7,845 nucleotides of DNA from CAZEYT01 sp964516295 (GCA_964516295.1 CAZEYT010000106.1:1-7845), one strand, 5' to 3'. Counted from the first letter of the stretch, positions 1-6,410 are shown. Made by a program: numbers and translations. The notes: generated by a model from the letters alone, not told the origin.

Positions 1-913
1 TGCCGTAATTTCCACAGGCCGCGCAGAGACGGCGCGCGAACTCCACGGCGGGACCGGCCACGCTGAAACTGCCGAGGCGGGCTCCTCCGTAGGCGGCGGC
101 GATCATTTCGCCGGAATTGATGCCGATGCGAAAATCAAGCCGTCGCTGCCAGGTGGCGTCACATTCTTTGTTGAGCTCGTCGAGGCGGACGGCGAGATCC
201 AGCGCGGCGCGGCAGGCCCGGGCGGCATGGCGAGGATCGGCAATGGGTGCTCCGAAGACCACGCGAATGCTCTCTCCGCCGCATTCGTCCAAATAGCCGC
301 CGACCTCGACAAGGTAGTCGGACGCGGTCCGGAGGTAGAGATTTGTCATGGCTGCATAATCCTCCGGCGTGAGGAGATCCATGAGCTCGGTGTGATTGTT
401 GACGGAGACGACGAGGACGGTTCCTTCTTGAAGCGTGCCCGGGAAGTTCAGTGGAACGTTCGAATTAACCAATTGGCCGAAGGCCCCCCGGGAAAGCCGC
501 TGGCCGAAAAGCCGTTCCATGACCTTTTTCCGGGCGCCGCTGTCGGTGCGGCCATATCCGAGACCGATGAAAAAGCTCGTGAGCACGGCAAAGATCGACG
601 GAAACGGCGAGAAAAAGACATTGTAGAGCGCGAGCACCATCGAGCCGGTGAGGAGGAGAATGACCGTGCCCACCGCCACGACGGCCTTCAGCACAGGCCG
701 GGTGATGTCCACACTCGTCCACGCCAGAGCGAAGGAAAAGAGGACGATCAAAACCACCTGCGCGAGCTGCGGGACGATGAGGGGATTTTTGAGATTGTAA
801 TACTGGCGCAGCAGACTGTCCGGCGTATTAACGATCCATCCGGCCGCAAAGAGGATGAGTCCGATGACTGACCCGATGGTGCCGATGAGGATGGTGGCTT
901 TCAGATATCGCAT
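1..913 (-). CDS. Membrane protein with degenerate class III adenylate/guanylate cyclase domain (3' end outside window)
   Basis: Reading the minus strand from ATG at 911-913 gives 304 residues with no stop before the window edge, so the C-terminus is missing. Seen: four hydrophobic segments at about residues 5-27, 46-66, 72-97 and 103-120, then a basic stretch (GARKKVMERLFGQRLS) that resembles the linker before the catalytic domain of CHASE2-type cyclases, then a cyclase fold. Cyclase landmarks are TVLVVSVNNHTELM (165-178), GGESIRVVFGAP (212-223), FRIGINSGE (261-269) and AGPAVEFARRL (286-296). In active class III cyclases the first landmark holds a metal-binding Asp (as in FSDIRGFT) and the second reads GDxxxAxFG; here these positions are Ser170 and Glu214. 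The Asn of the GDxVNxAARL motif is Glu291, while the following Arg (Arg295) is kept. The fold is therefore clear but normal two-metal catalysis is doubtful. The loop after the first helix is only about 20 residues, too short for a CHASE2 sensor domain. It lies 69 bases after the ClpX-like gene on the same strand, probably in one operon. No clear Shine-Dalgarno sequence precedes the start. Confidence 0.85.
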   Translation of the reverse strand, partial: MRYLKATILIGTIGSVIGLILFAAGWIVNTPDSLLRQYYNLKNPLIVPQLAQVVLIVLFSFALAWTSVDITRPVLKAVVAVGTVILLLTGSMVLALYNVFFSPFPSIFAVLTSFFIGLGYGRTDSGARKKVMERLFGQRLSRGAFGQLVNSNVPLNFPGTLQEGTVLVVSVNNHTELMDLLTPEDYAAMTNLYLRTASDYLVEVGGYLDECGGESIRVVFGAPIADPRHAARACRAALDLAVRLDELNKECDATWQRRLDFRIGINSGEMIAAAYGGARLGSFSVAGPAVEFARRLCAACGNYG

Positions 914-982
914 TGAGAAAATCGGTCGGGAAATGGTTGTGTAGCAGAGTTGTGGTTCCGGGCGCGGGATGCAAGCCGCGAC

Positions 983-2569
983 TTAGGGCATCGGCGGAGT
1001 CGGGGAGTCGGAAGGGGTCTTTTCGCTGCGGTAGGAGGCGACAACCCACTGGCTGAGCACGCGATCCGGGGCATCAACGGCCTCGGCCGGGATGAGAAAT
1101 TCCGTCCGACCGCTGTTGCGCCGGATGAGTCCGAGCCCGAACTGGTAGTCCTTGAAAAGGATCTTGCAAAGGTCACGGACAGGGAGCCGGCGGGTGGCGG
1201 CGGTTTCCTGGAGGCGGCTAATGGCGTCTTCTTCGAAACGAACGGTAAAGCCATGTTGCTCGCCGAAACGGGCGGCGAATTGCTCGATGACGAGCCGGTG
1301 GGATTTCCGCTCCTCGACCTCCCCATCGCGCAGGAGTCGGGCGAGGGCGGCGGCGGGCTCTTGGAGCACTTCGAGTGAAATCTCGAACGTTTTCACCCCG
1401 GAGCCGGGGAGTTCGAATTTGAAGTCGCGGAGGAGCCGTTCGCAAACGGTGAGAAGTCCCCTCGCCCCGGTTTTTTCCTCGGAGGCACGGCGCGCGATCT
1501 CGCGGAGGGCATCGTCGGTGAAAACGGCCTGGATGCCGTAGGCGCGGAACGCGCGCTCATACTGGCGGATGAGACTGCCTTCGGAGCGTTTCAGGATTTC
1601 GTAGAGATCGTCTTCCGCGAGCGGGTCGCAGACGACCCGCACCGGGAGACGGCCGATGAATTCGGGTTCAAAGCCGTAGTCCACAAAATCCCGGGTCCCG
1701 GCTTCGCGGAGGAGCTGGCTGGCGTCGGAAACGATAGCGGCAGGGGCGGCCCCGAAACCGATCTGTGACTGGCGGATGCGGCGCGCGACCCGGTCGGCGA
1801 GCTTGTCAAAGGCTCCGGAGACGATGAAGAGGATGTGGCGTGTATTGATGGACTCGCGGGCGACTTTTCCTTTTCGCTGAAACTCCATCGCCGCTTGGAT
1901 CTGACCTTGGAGATCGTTTTGACTCCGGAGAGGGACCTCGGTCTCTTCCATGAGCTTGAGAAGGGTGGTCTGAACCCCGCGACCGCTGACATCGCGGCCG
2001 GTCGCCTCGGTGGCGGAGGCGATTTTGTCGATCTCGTCGATGTAAACGATCCCGTATTGCGCGAGGCCCGCATCGCCATCGGCTCTCTGAACGAGTTCGC
2101 GAACGAGATCTTCGACATCGCCTCCGACGTAGCCGGTTTCGGAAAACTTGGTTGCATCCGCCTTGACAAATGGGACTCCGATGAGTTCGGCGACGTGCTT
2201 GACGAGGTAGGTTTTTCCGACGCCGGTTGGGCCGACCAAGATGACATTTTGCTTCGCGTATTCGAGAGCCGGGGCGTCGGCTTCGCGTTCCATGGCTTCG
2301 CGGGAGTGATTGTAGTGGTCGCAAACGGCAATCCCGAGAACCTTTTTGGCCTCATCCTGGCGGATTACAAAGCGGTCGAGGTGTTTTTTGATATCGCGGG
2401 GTTGGAGGTGGAAATCCCGAATGGGGTTGGTCGCCGGTTCGGGCGAAGGGGCCGGATCGGAAGTCACGGGTTCCGTGGCAGCCGGCGTCGCGCCAAGGAC
2501 CCCGCTCCGGAGAAACTCTTGGACACGTTGCTGAAGCTGCTCGGGCGTTGGAAATCCAGGGTCGCTCAT
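983..2569 (-). CDS. ClpX-like AAA+ ATPase without zinc-binding domain, with extended C-terminus
   Basis: 528 residues, ATG at 2567-2569, TAA at 983-985. Seen: Walker A GPTGVGKT (113-120), GYVGG pore loop (146-150), Walker B IVYIDEID (174-181), a ClpX-like VSGRGVQTTLLKLMEET stretch (194-210), ILFIVSGAF (246-254), IGFGA loop (270-274), PEFIGRLPV with the likely arginine finger Arg307, and sensor-2 motif TGARGL with Arg370. These are family hallmarks of ClpX, the hexameric unfoldase that feeds substrates to ClpP in the cytoplasm; the IGF tripeptide is the ClpP contact. Differences: the first 50 residues are proline- and alanine-rich and lack the four cysteines of the ClpX zinc-binding domain; the RKH substrate loop reads RKGK (232-235); and about 100 residues follow the usual ClpX end, with residues 436-479 resembling a second copy of the lid domain at 342-387. 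It is therefore probably a paralogue beside a standard ClpX encoded elsewhere. It starts 61 bases after the kinase gene, same strand. Substrates are unknown. Confidence 0.93.
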   Translation of the reverse strand: MSDPGFPTPEQLQQRVQEFLRSGVLGATPAATEPVTSDPAPSPEPATNPIRDFHLQPRDIKKHLDRFVIRQDEAKKVLGIAVCDHYNHSREAMEREADAPALEYAKQNVILVGPTGVGKTYLVKHVAELIGVPFVKADATKFSETGYVGGDVEDLVRELVQRADGDAGLAQYGIVYIDEIDKIASATEATGRDVSGRGVQTTLLKLMEETEVPLRSQNDLQGQIQAAMEFQRKGKVARESINTRHILFIVSGAFDKLADRVARRIRQSQIGFGAAPAAIVSDASQLLREAGTRDFVDYGFEPEFIGRLPVRVVCDPLAEDDLYEILKRSEGSLIRQYERAFRAYGIQAVFTDDALREIARRASEEKTGARGLLTVCERLLRDFKFELPGSGVKTFEISLEVLQEPAAALARLLRDGEVEERKSHRLVIEQFAARFGEQHGFTVRFEEDAISRLQETAATRRLPVRDLCKILFKDYQFGLGLIRRNSGRTEFLIPAEAVDAPDRVLSQWVVASYRSEKTPSDSPTPPMP

Positions 2570-2630
2570 AAGGAAAAGGATTCGTTGATCCAGGGTGGCT
2601 TCGCAAGCGGACAGGGGACGGACGGTGTGA

Positions 2631-4451
2631 TCAGGGCTTCGGGGGCGAGGACAGATCCTTGGCGATCTCGTCCAGACGCACGGCGATTTTCGTTCCGGTC
2701 TGGATGCTGCCGCGGGCCGTCTCGACTCGGGCGAGGAGGGCCTTGCGCGCCTCGGGGGTGGCGGCCTGCGGGAGGGCGGCTTCGATCGGTTTCAGCAATT
2801 TGAAATCCGCGACATAGCGCTCGGCGAGCGGTTTATACTCGTCGACCCATTCCTGCGCCGGTTTTGAGCGGACAAAGTTCTGGAGAAGATCCCCGGCATC
2901 TTCAAAGGCCCCTTTCGCCTCCCAGTTCCAAATCCCGAAAAGCAAGAGGGCAAACGCATCTTCCCGCGAGTCGTAGAGCGAGCGCGTCGAGCCGGCGATC
3001 ACCTTGCCTTGGGAGACCACGCGAGCAGACTCCACAAAAAAGTTCGCGAGCGCGAGATCGTCGGACTCGGTCGAGTAAAGGTCCTTGATTGTGCGCAGGG
3101 ACGCAACGGCGCGGTCCGGATTTCCCGCGAGGATGTCGGCGAGGGCTCCGTTGAGAATCGCCCAGTTTTTCTGCGGTTGCGGCGTGGCTGCATTGGTGAC
3201 CAGCGCCGAGAATTCCTGCGCGGCCCCGTCGACATCGCCACCGGCGAGCGTCCCGACCGCGGCAACCAAGAGGCTCTGCGCTTCCTCCGCGCTCATGCCA
3301 CTTTTTTCGGACGTGACCACCGCAAAACTGCCGGGGAAAATTTTGTCCCGCATGAGGTAAATCCCCACGCCGGCCAGAATCACGAAAACGAGCAGCCCCA
3401 GCGAAAGAAACGCCGAGACCTTGCGCGTCTCGGCCGTTTCCAAAACCACCCGCTGCTTCGGCTGGATCGGCTTGCGCGTGCGCTCGAGGAGTTTTTCCCG
3501 GGCGTAGGCGAGGTGACTCGTCAGTTCCTGATAAGAACCATAGCGGTCGTCCGGGTGCTTCGCCATCATCCGATTGATCACATACGCCGTCTCGCTCGAG
3601 ACCTCCGGGGCAAACGATTGCAGGCTCACCTGTTGGCTTTTGAGCTGCTTGAGGGCCACCATGGAGGCGGATTCCGCCTCATAGGGCGGTCGCCCGGCGA
3701 CGGCGTGGAAAAGCGTGCCCCCGAGACTGTAAATGTCGCTCCGATAATCCTCCGGCTGGTTGTCGAGCTTCTCGGGCGCGATGTAGTAGGGTGTTCCCCA
3801 GATTTCTCCACGCACCTGCGCCTCCTCGTCCATGACGATGGCCAGACCGAAATCCACCAGCTTGGTCGTGTGAGCGTCCGCAAAAAGAATGTTGCCCGGC
3901 TTGATGTCCCGATGGATGAGGCCTTTTTCCAAGGCAGCCTCGAGCCCCATCGAAATCTGCATGCCCACTTCCAGCACTTGGGCTTCGGGAAGCCGTCTTT
4001 GAATGGCCATCAATTGATCGAGCGAGCCCTTCTCGACCATTTCCATCGCGATGTAAAATTGTCCGTGATCCTGCCCGAAATCGAAAACCTTCACCACATG
4101 CGGGTGGTTGATCGAAGCGGTCATTCGGGCTTCAATGGCCAGCTTTTCCCGCTCCTCCGCATTCGCGCTGCATTCTTTTTTGAGGATCTTGAGAGCGACG
4201 TAACGGTTCAGCTGGGTATCAATCGCCTTGAAAACCGAGCCCATGCCCCCCTCGCCCAAGTGACCGACAATCGTGAAATGATTCACCTGCTGGCGGACGC
4301 GCATGGCCTGACCGCACCCCGGGCAGTTCACCTCCGTATATGGAACAATGTCGCTGACATCCATTACCGCGCCGCAGGCCGGACAGGGCTCGAGGAGACG
4401 CTCCGACAGCACTTCTTCCAACGGGGGCGTCTCTTCGGGTTGTTCCGTCAT
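2631..4451 (-). CDS. Transmembrane Ser/Thr protein kinase with N-terminal zinc ribbon and extracytoplasmic helical repeats
   Basis: 606 residues, ATG at 4449-4451, TGA at 2631-2633. Seen in order: a zinc ribbon with two CxxC pairs (Cys23/26 and Cys43/46); a Hanks-type kinase domain at about 57-320 with glycine loop GEGGMG (66-71), Lys88 in VALK, Glu107, catalytic HRDIKPGN (180-187), DFG (200-202) and APE (225-227), followed by the SDIYSLGG helix; a basic juxtamembrane stretch; one membrane helix at 347-366; and about 240 residues outside, alanine-rich and helical, with TPR-like segments (for example around 428-455). All catalytic residues are present, so it should phosphorylate Ser/Thr in the cytoplasm, with the C-terminal domain facing the periplasm as the probable sensor. 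The architecture resembles PknB-like receptors but with TPR-like repeats in place of PASTA. The activation loop between DFG and APE holds no Ser/Thr except the conserved Thr220, unlike PknB. It is first of three same-strand genes (ClpX-like, then cyclase-like). Ligand and substrates are unknown. Confidence 0.95.
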   Translation of the reverse strand: MTEQPEETPPLEEVLSERLLEPCPACGAVMDVSDIVPYTEVNCPGCGQAMRVRQQVNHFTIVGHLGEGGMGSVFKAIDTQLNRYVALKILKKECSANAEEREKLAIEARMTASINHPHVVKVFDFGQDHGQFYIAMEMVEKGSLDQLMAIQRRLPEAQVLEVGMQISMGLEAALEKGLIHRDIKPGNILFADAHTTKLVDFGLAIVMDEEAQVRGEIWGTPYYIAPEKLDNQPEDYRSDIYSLGGTLFHAVAGRPPYEAESASMVALKQLKSQQVSLQSFAPEVSSETAYVINRMMAKHPDDRYGSYQELTSHLAYAREKLLERTRKPIQPKQRVVLETAETRKVSAFLSLGLLVFVILAGVGIYLMRDKIFPGSFAVVTSEKSGMSAEEAQSLLVAAVGTLAGGDVDGAAQEFSALVTNAATPQPQKNWAILNGALADILAGNPDRAVASLRTIKDLYSTESDDLALANFFVESARVVSQGKVIAGSTRSLYDSREDAFALLLFGIWNWEAKGAFEDAGDLLQNFVRSKPAQEWVDEYKPLAERYVADFKLLKPIEAALPQAATPEARKALLARVETARGSIQTGTKIAVRLDEIAKDLSSPPKP

Positions 4452-4572
4452 AGGGCGATTGGGGAAACGAAAGGTTTACCGGCGCGGTGAGCCCGATAAT
4501 CTAACCTCTGATGTTCTGTTGTTACCGCATTGACCGTCCCGCCGCAACGCAAAAGGCCTTCGCATTCCTGAG
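4452..4572. promoter_or_regulatory. Divergent intergenic region with promoters for kinase operon and rluD-like gene
   Basis: These 121 bases separate two genes transcribed away from each other, so both promoters should lie here or just inside the genes. The best minus-strand match I see is GTAACA (4520-4525 on the complement), 16 bases, then TAGATT (4498-4503), four of six matches each, leaving a leader of roughly 40 bases before the kinase ATG. On the plus strand GATAAT at 4495-4500 matches five of six bases of a -10 box but has no well-spaced -35. Neither is convincing alone. Neither start codon has a recognisable Shine-Dalgarno sequence next to it. Confidence 0.35.
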
Positions 4573-5475
4573 ATGAACCGCTTCGACGTGGAACCAGGGA
4601 TGCCAGCTGTCCGGCTCGACGTTTTTCTGCAAGGTCGGATGCCGGAGTTCTCGCGCTCGCGCCTCCAGGATCGCATTCGCTCGGGGCACATTCGCGTGAA
4701 CGATTCCCCGGCGAGGCCGGCGCTGGTGCTCAAGCCGGGGGACCGCATCGAGATCGACGAACTCGAAGCCGTCGCCCCGTCGGAGGTCGCTGCCGAGGAC
4801 ATTCCCCTCAGTCTGCTTTATGAGGACGAGCACCTCCTCGTGCTCAACAAGCCCGCCGGATTCGTCGTGCATCCGGGAGCCGGAAACGTGGCCGGCACTG
4901 TCGTCAATGCTCTGCTCCACCACTGTGCGGGCCTCTCCTCGATCGGCGGCGTGGAGCGCCCGGGCATCGTGCACCGTCTCGACAAAGAGACAAGCGGCTG
5001 TCTCGTGGTTGCCAAAAACGATGTCACCCACCGCTCTCTCTCCGCACAGTTCGCCGACCGAGAAGTCGAGAAAGTCTATCTTGCCTTGGTCCAAGGTCGA
5101 CTCCGCCACCCGCACGGAGAGATCACAGCGGCCATCGGTCGCCATCCGGTCCACCGTCAAAAGATGGCCGTCTCGGATCGCGGCCGCGAAGCCCTCACCA
5201 AGTATCGGCTCCTCGCCAGCGACGCCACCGAGTCGCTCGTTGAATGTCGGCCAAAAACCGGACGCACCCACCAGATCCGCGTCCACCTGAAACACCTCGG
5301 CCACCCGGTAATCGGCGATCCGGTTTACGGGCGACGCGGCTCGCACGAACGCCACATGCTCCACGCTTGGCAACTCACGTTTCTCCACCCGGCCCGCAAA
5401 AAACGGATGACCTTCGTCTCACCCCTCGCCCCGGAGTTTCCCGCCTGGGCACGGGAGGCCGTCCCGACAGCGTAA
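4573..5475 (+). CDS. rluD: RluA/RluD-family 23S rRNA pseudouridine synthase
   Basis: 300 residues, ATG at 4573, TAA at 5473-5475. Seen: an N-terminal S4 RNA-binding domain (about 14-62; RLDVFLQGRMPEFSRSRLQ then GHIRVN), the LNKPAGFVVHPG motif (91-102), the catalytic motif HRLDKETSG (134-142) with nucleophile Asp137, and the C-terminal motifs KTGRTHQIRVHL (228-239) and HPVIGDPVYG (244-253). In the RluA family this enzyme isomerises uridines to pseudouridine in large-subunit rRNA; RluD modifies helix 69 positions near 1911-1917 in E. coli numbering. The S4 domain and the length fit RluD better than RluA, which lacks S4, but RluC-type specificity cannot be excluded, so the symbol is the closest match and not proven. 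Acts in the cytoplasm on assembling 50S subunits. It is divergent from the kinase operon and convergent with the Crp/Fnr-type gene, ending two bases from that gene's stop codon. Confidence 0.93.
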   Translation: MNRFDVEPGMPAVRLDVFLQGRMPEFSRSRLQDRIRSGHIRVNDSPARPALVLKPGDRIEIDELEAVAPSEVAAEDIPLSLLYEDEHLLVLNKPAGFVVHPGAGNVAGTVVNALLHHCAGLSSIGGVERPGIVHRLDKETSGCLVVAKNDVTHRSLSAQFADREVEKVYLALVQGRLRHPHGEITAAIGRHPVHRQKMAVSDRGREALTKYRLLASDATESLVECRPKTGRTHQIRVHLKHLGHPVIGDPVYGRRGSHERHMLHAWQLTFLHPARKKRMTFVSPLAPEFPAWAREAVPTA

Positions 5476-5477
5476 TC

Positions 5478-6218
5478 CTACCCGTTCTCGCCGGTCCGCT
5501 CCCCGGAAAGGTGGTCACGGAAAGCCTCTTCAAACTTCAGCGGATCCAGCACCTTGATCGTCCGCCCCTTCACGCTGATCAACCCGGACGTCCGCAGTTT
5601 CGCGAGCGTCCGGGACAGCGTCTCCTGCCGCGTACCCAATTCACCGGAGAGCATCGTTTTGGTCATCCCAATCGCCACCTCGGCCGGAGCATGCCCGAGC
5701 GGCTTCGGACACCGGCGAAGGATCCAGTTCATCAGCCGGGTCTCAGCATCTTTCAACGTCACGCCCTCCAGCGACGAAATGAGACCGCGCATGTGCTGGC
5801 TCATGGATGCGAGAATCCGAAGCGCAATATCCGCCCGCTGCCGAATCACCTGCAAAAACTCCCACTTCGGCACGAGAATAACCTCGCTCTCCGCGACGGA
5901 CCGCGCATCGGTCAGATACCCCCCATCCGAAACAAGCGCATTCTCCGCAAAGGATTCACCGGGCCGGAAGAGGTGGATCACCTGCTCGCGACCATCCGCC
6001 GCCACCCGGTGAACATTGATGATTCCGCGCCGCACAATATAAAACCCATGCGCCGTCTCACGCTGGCGGAACAAATACTCCCCGCGTGCGAAATTCTTCA
6101 AAATCGAAAACTCGGCAATCATCGCCAGATCATCATCCGGCAAACCGGCAAAAACCGGCGTTTTCCTCAGCGAAAAAACAACAGCCGCATTTCGCAGAGT
6201 TTCATGTGGTCCGGGCAT
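5478..6218 (-). CDS. Crp/Fnr-family transcriptional regulator
   Basis: 246 residues from ATG at 6216-6218, TAG at 5478-5480. The frame stays open upstream to a TTG at 6330-6332, but those 38 extra residues match nothing in the family and cross a strong hairpin, so the ATG is preferred. Seen: a cyclic-nucleotide-binding-type beta-barrel (about 20-125), a long dimerisation helix (about 125-150), and a winged helix-turn-helix with recognition helix GTRQETLSRTLAKL (195-208) and wing ISVKGRTIKVLD (214-225). The E-T-L-S-R pattern matches the Glu/Ser/Arg base contacts of Fnr (TTGAT half sites) better than Crp. The phosphate cassette region (GESFAENALVSDGGYLTDARS, 87-107) lacks the Arg-Ala-Ala-Thr pattern that binds cAMP in Crp. 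The only cysteine is Cys170, so there is no Fnr-type Fe-S cluster. Its effector is unknown. It is divergent from rpoA and could affect rpoA transcription, but that is inference. Confidence 0.92.
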   Translation of the reverse strand: MPGPHETLRNAAVVFSLRKTPVFAGLPDDDLAMIAEFSILKNFARGEYLFRQRETAHGFYIVRRGIINVHRVAADGREQVIHLFRPGESFAENALVSDGGYLTDARSVAESEVILVPKWEFLQVIRQRADIALRILASMSQHMRGLISSLEGVTLKDAETRLMNWILRRCPKPLGHAPAEVAIGMTKTMLSGELGTRQETLSRTLAKLRTSGLISVKGRTIKVLDPLKFEEAFRDHLSGERTGENG

Positions 6219-6244
6219 AAACCCGCAGTATCGCCGGGATACCC

Positions 6245-6300
6245 AAAAAAAATCAAGCCACCGGAACCCTTCGGCGTGAATTCCTCCGCCGAAGGGGCTT
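6245..6300 (-). terminator. Stem-loop plus T8 tract upstream of the Crp/Fnr-type gene (terminator or attenuator)
   Basis: The arms CCCTTCGGCG (6267-6276) and CGCCGAAGGG (6287-6296) form a perfect 10-bp stem around a 10-base loop. Read on the minus strand, an outer AAGC (6297-6300) can pair with GCTT (6255-6258) across a bulge, and two bases later comes a run of eight T (complement of A8 at 6245-6252). That is terminator-like, although the bulge makes it imperfect. It ends 26 bases before the regulator ATG, so it could attenuate that gene, block antisense transcription from the rpoA side, or be a palindromic protein-binding site. On the plus strand no T run follows, so it would not terminate in that direction. 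Confidence 0.45.
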
Positions 6301-6326
6301 GACACCGGGGCGTTTCTTGGGATTCT
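6299..6326 (+). promoter_or_regulatory. Candidate sigma-70-type promoter for rpoA-rplQ
   Basis: A perfect TTGACA lies at 6299-6304. At 16 bases spacing the best -10 candidate is GATTCT (6321-6326), only three of six matches. A small dyad, TTGGGA (6317-6322) and TCCCAA (6327-6332), overlaps the -10 area and could be an operator. A start near 6333 would give an rpoA leader of about 100 bases. The -35 is good and the position is right; the -10 is weak. Confidence 0.4.
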
Positions 6327-6364
6327 TCCCAACCGCGCAAAAAACTCTCTGCCGTCGGTCCCGG

Positions 6365-6410
6365 GGTGGTCGTCTTCGACGCATCACCGCCAGCGCCCGG
6401 GGAAACCCGG
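6365..6410 (+). promoter_or_regulatory. Two small hairpins in the rpoA leader
   Basis: First hairpin: GGTG (6365-6368) with CACC (6385-6388), enclosing CGTC (6371-6374) and GACG (6378-6381). Second hairpin: CCGGG (6397-6401) and CCCGG (6406-6410) closing a GAAA tetraloop, a GNRA type that is stable in RNA. The second ends 24 bases before the rpoA ATG. They could be a translational control element, such as a ribosomal-protein feedback site, but short GC stems also arise by chance in this base composition. Confidence 0.3.

Noticed and set aside
227..871. 214-codon plus-strand frame opposite the cyclase-like gene
   Set aside because: Highly charged product (Arg, Asp, Glu, His runs) produced by the complement of transmembrane-coding sequence; the minus-strand frame has clear cyclase and membrane features.
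1835..2803. 322-codon open frame on the plus strand across the ClpX-like gene and the kinase 3' end
   Set aside because: It crosses two well-supported genes on the other strand and shows no recognisable motif; an antisense shadow.
3009..4490. 493-codon open frame on the plus strand opposite the kinase gene
   Set aside because: It lies antisense over almost the whole kinase gene; its product is rich in His, Arg and Leu with no domain pattern, as expected from the complement of GC-rich coding sequence.
4530..4535. TTGACC resembling a -35 box on the plus strand before the rluD-like gene
   Set aside because: No acceptable -10 hexamer at 16-18 bases, and the start would fall at or inside the coding sequence.
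4522..5388. 288-codon minus-strand frame opposite the rluD-like gene
   Set aside because: Antisense to an unmistakable pseudouridine synthase, with no family motif.
5244..6302. 352-codon open frame on the plus strand opposite the regulator
   Set aside because: It begins inside the rluD-like gene out of frame and is antisense to a clear Crp/Fnr-type gene; the Pro/Arg-rich product matches nothing.
6219..6332. 38-residue N-terminal extension of the regulator from a TTG start
   Set aside because: No family similarity, a rare start codon, and it would put the strong hairpin inside the coding region; the ATG at 6216-6218 fits the usual length.
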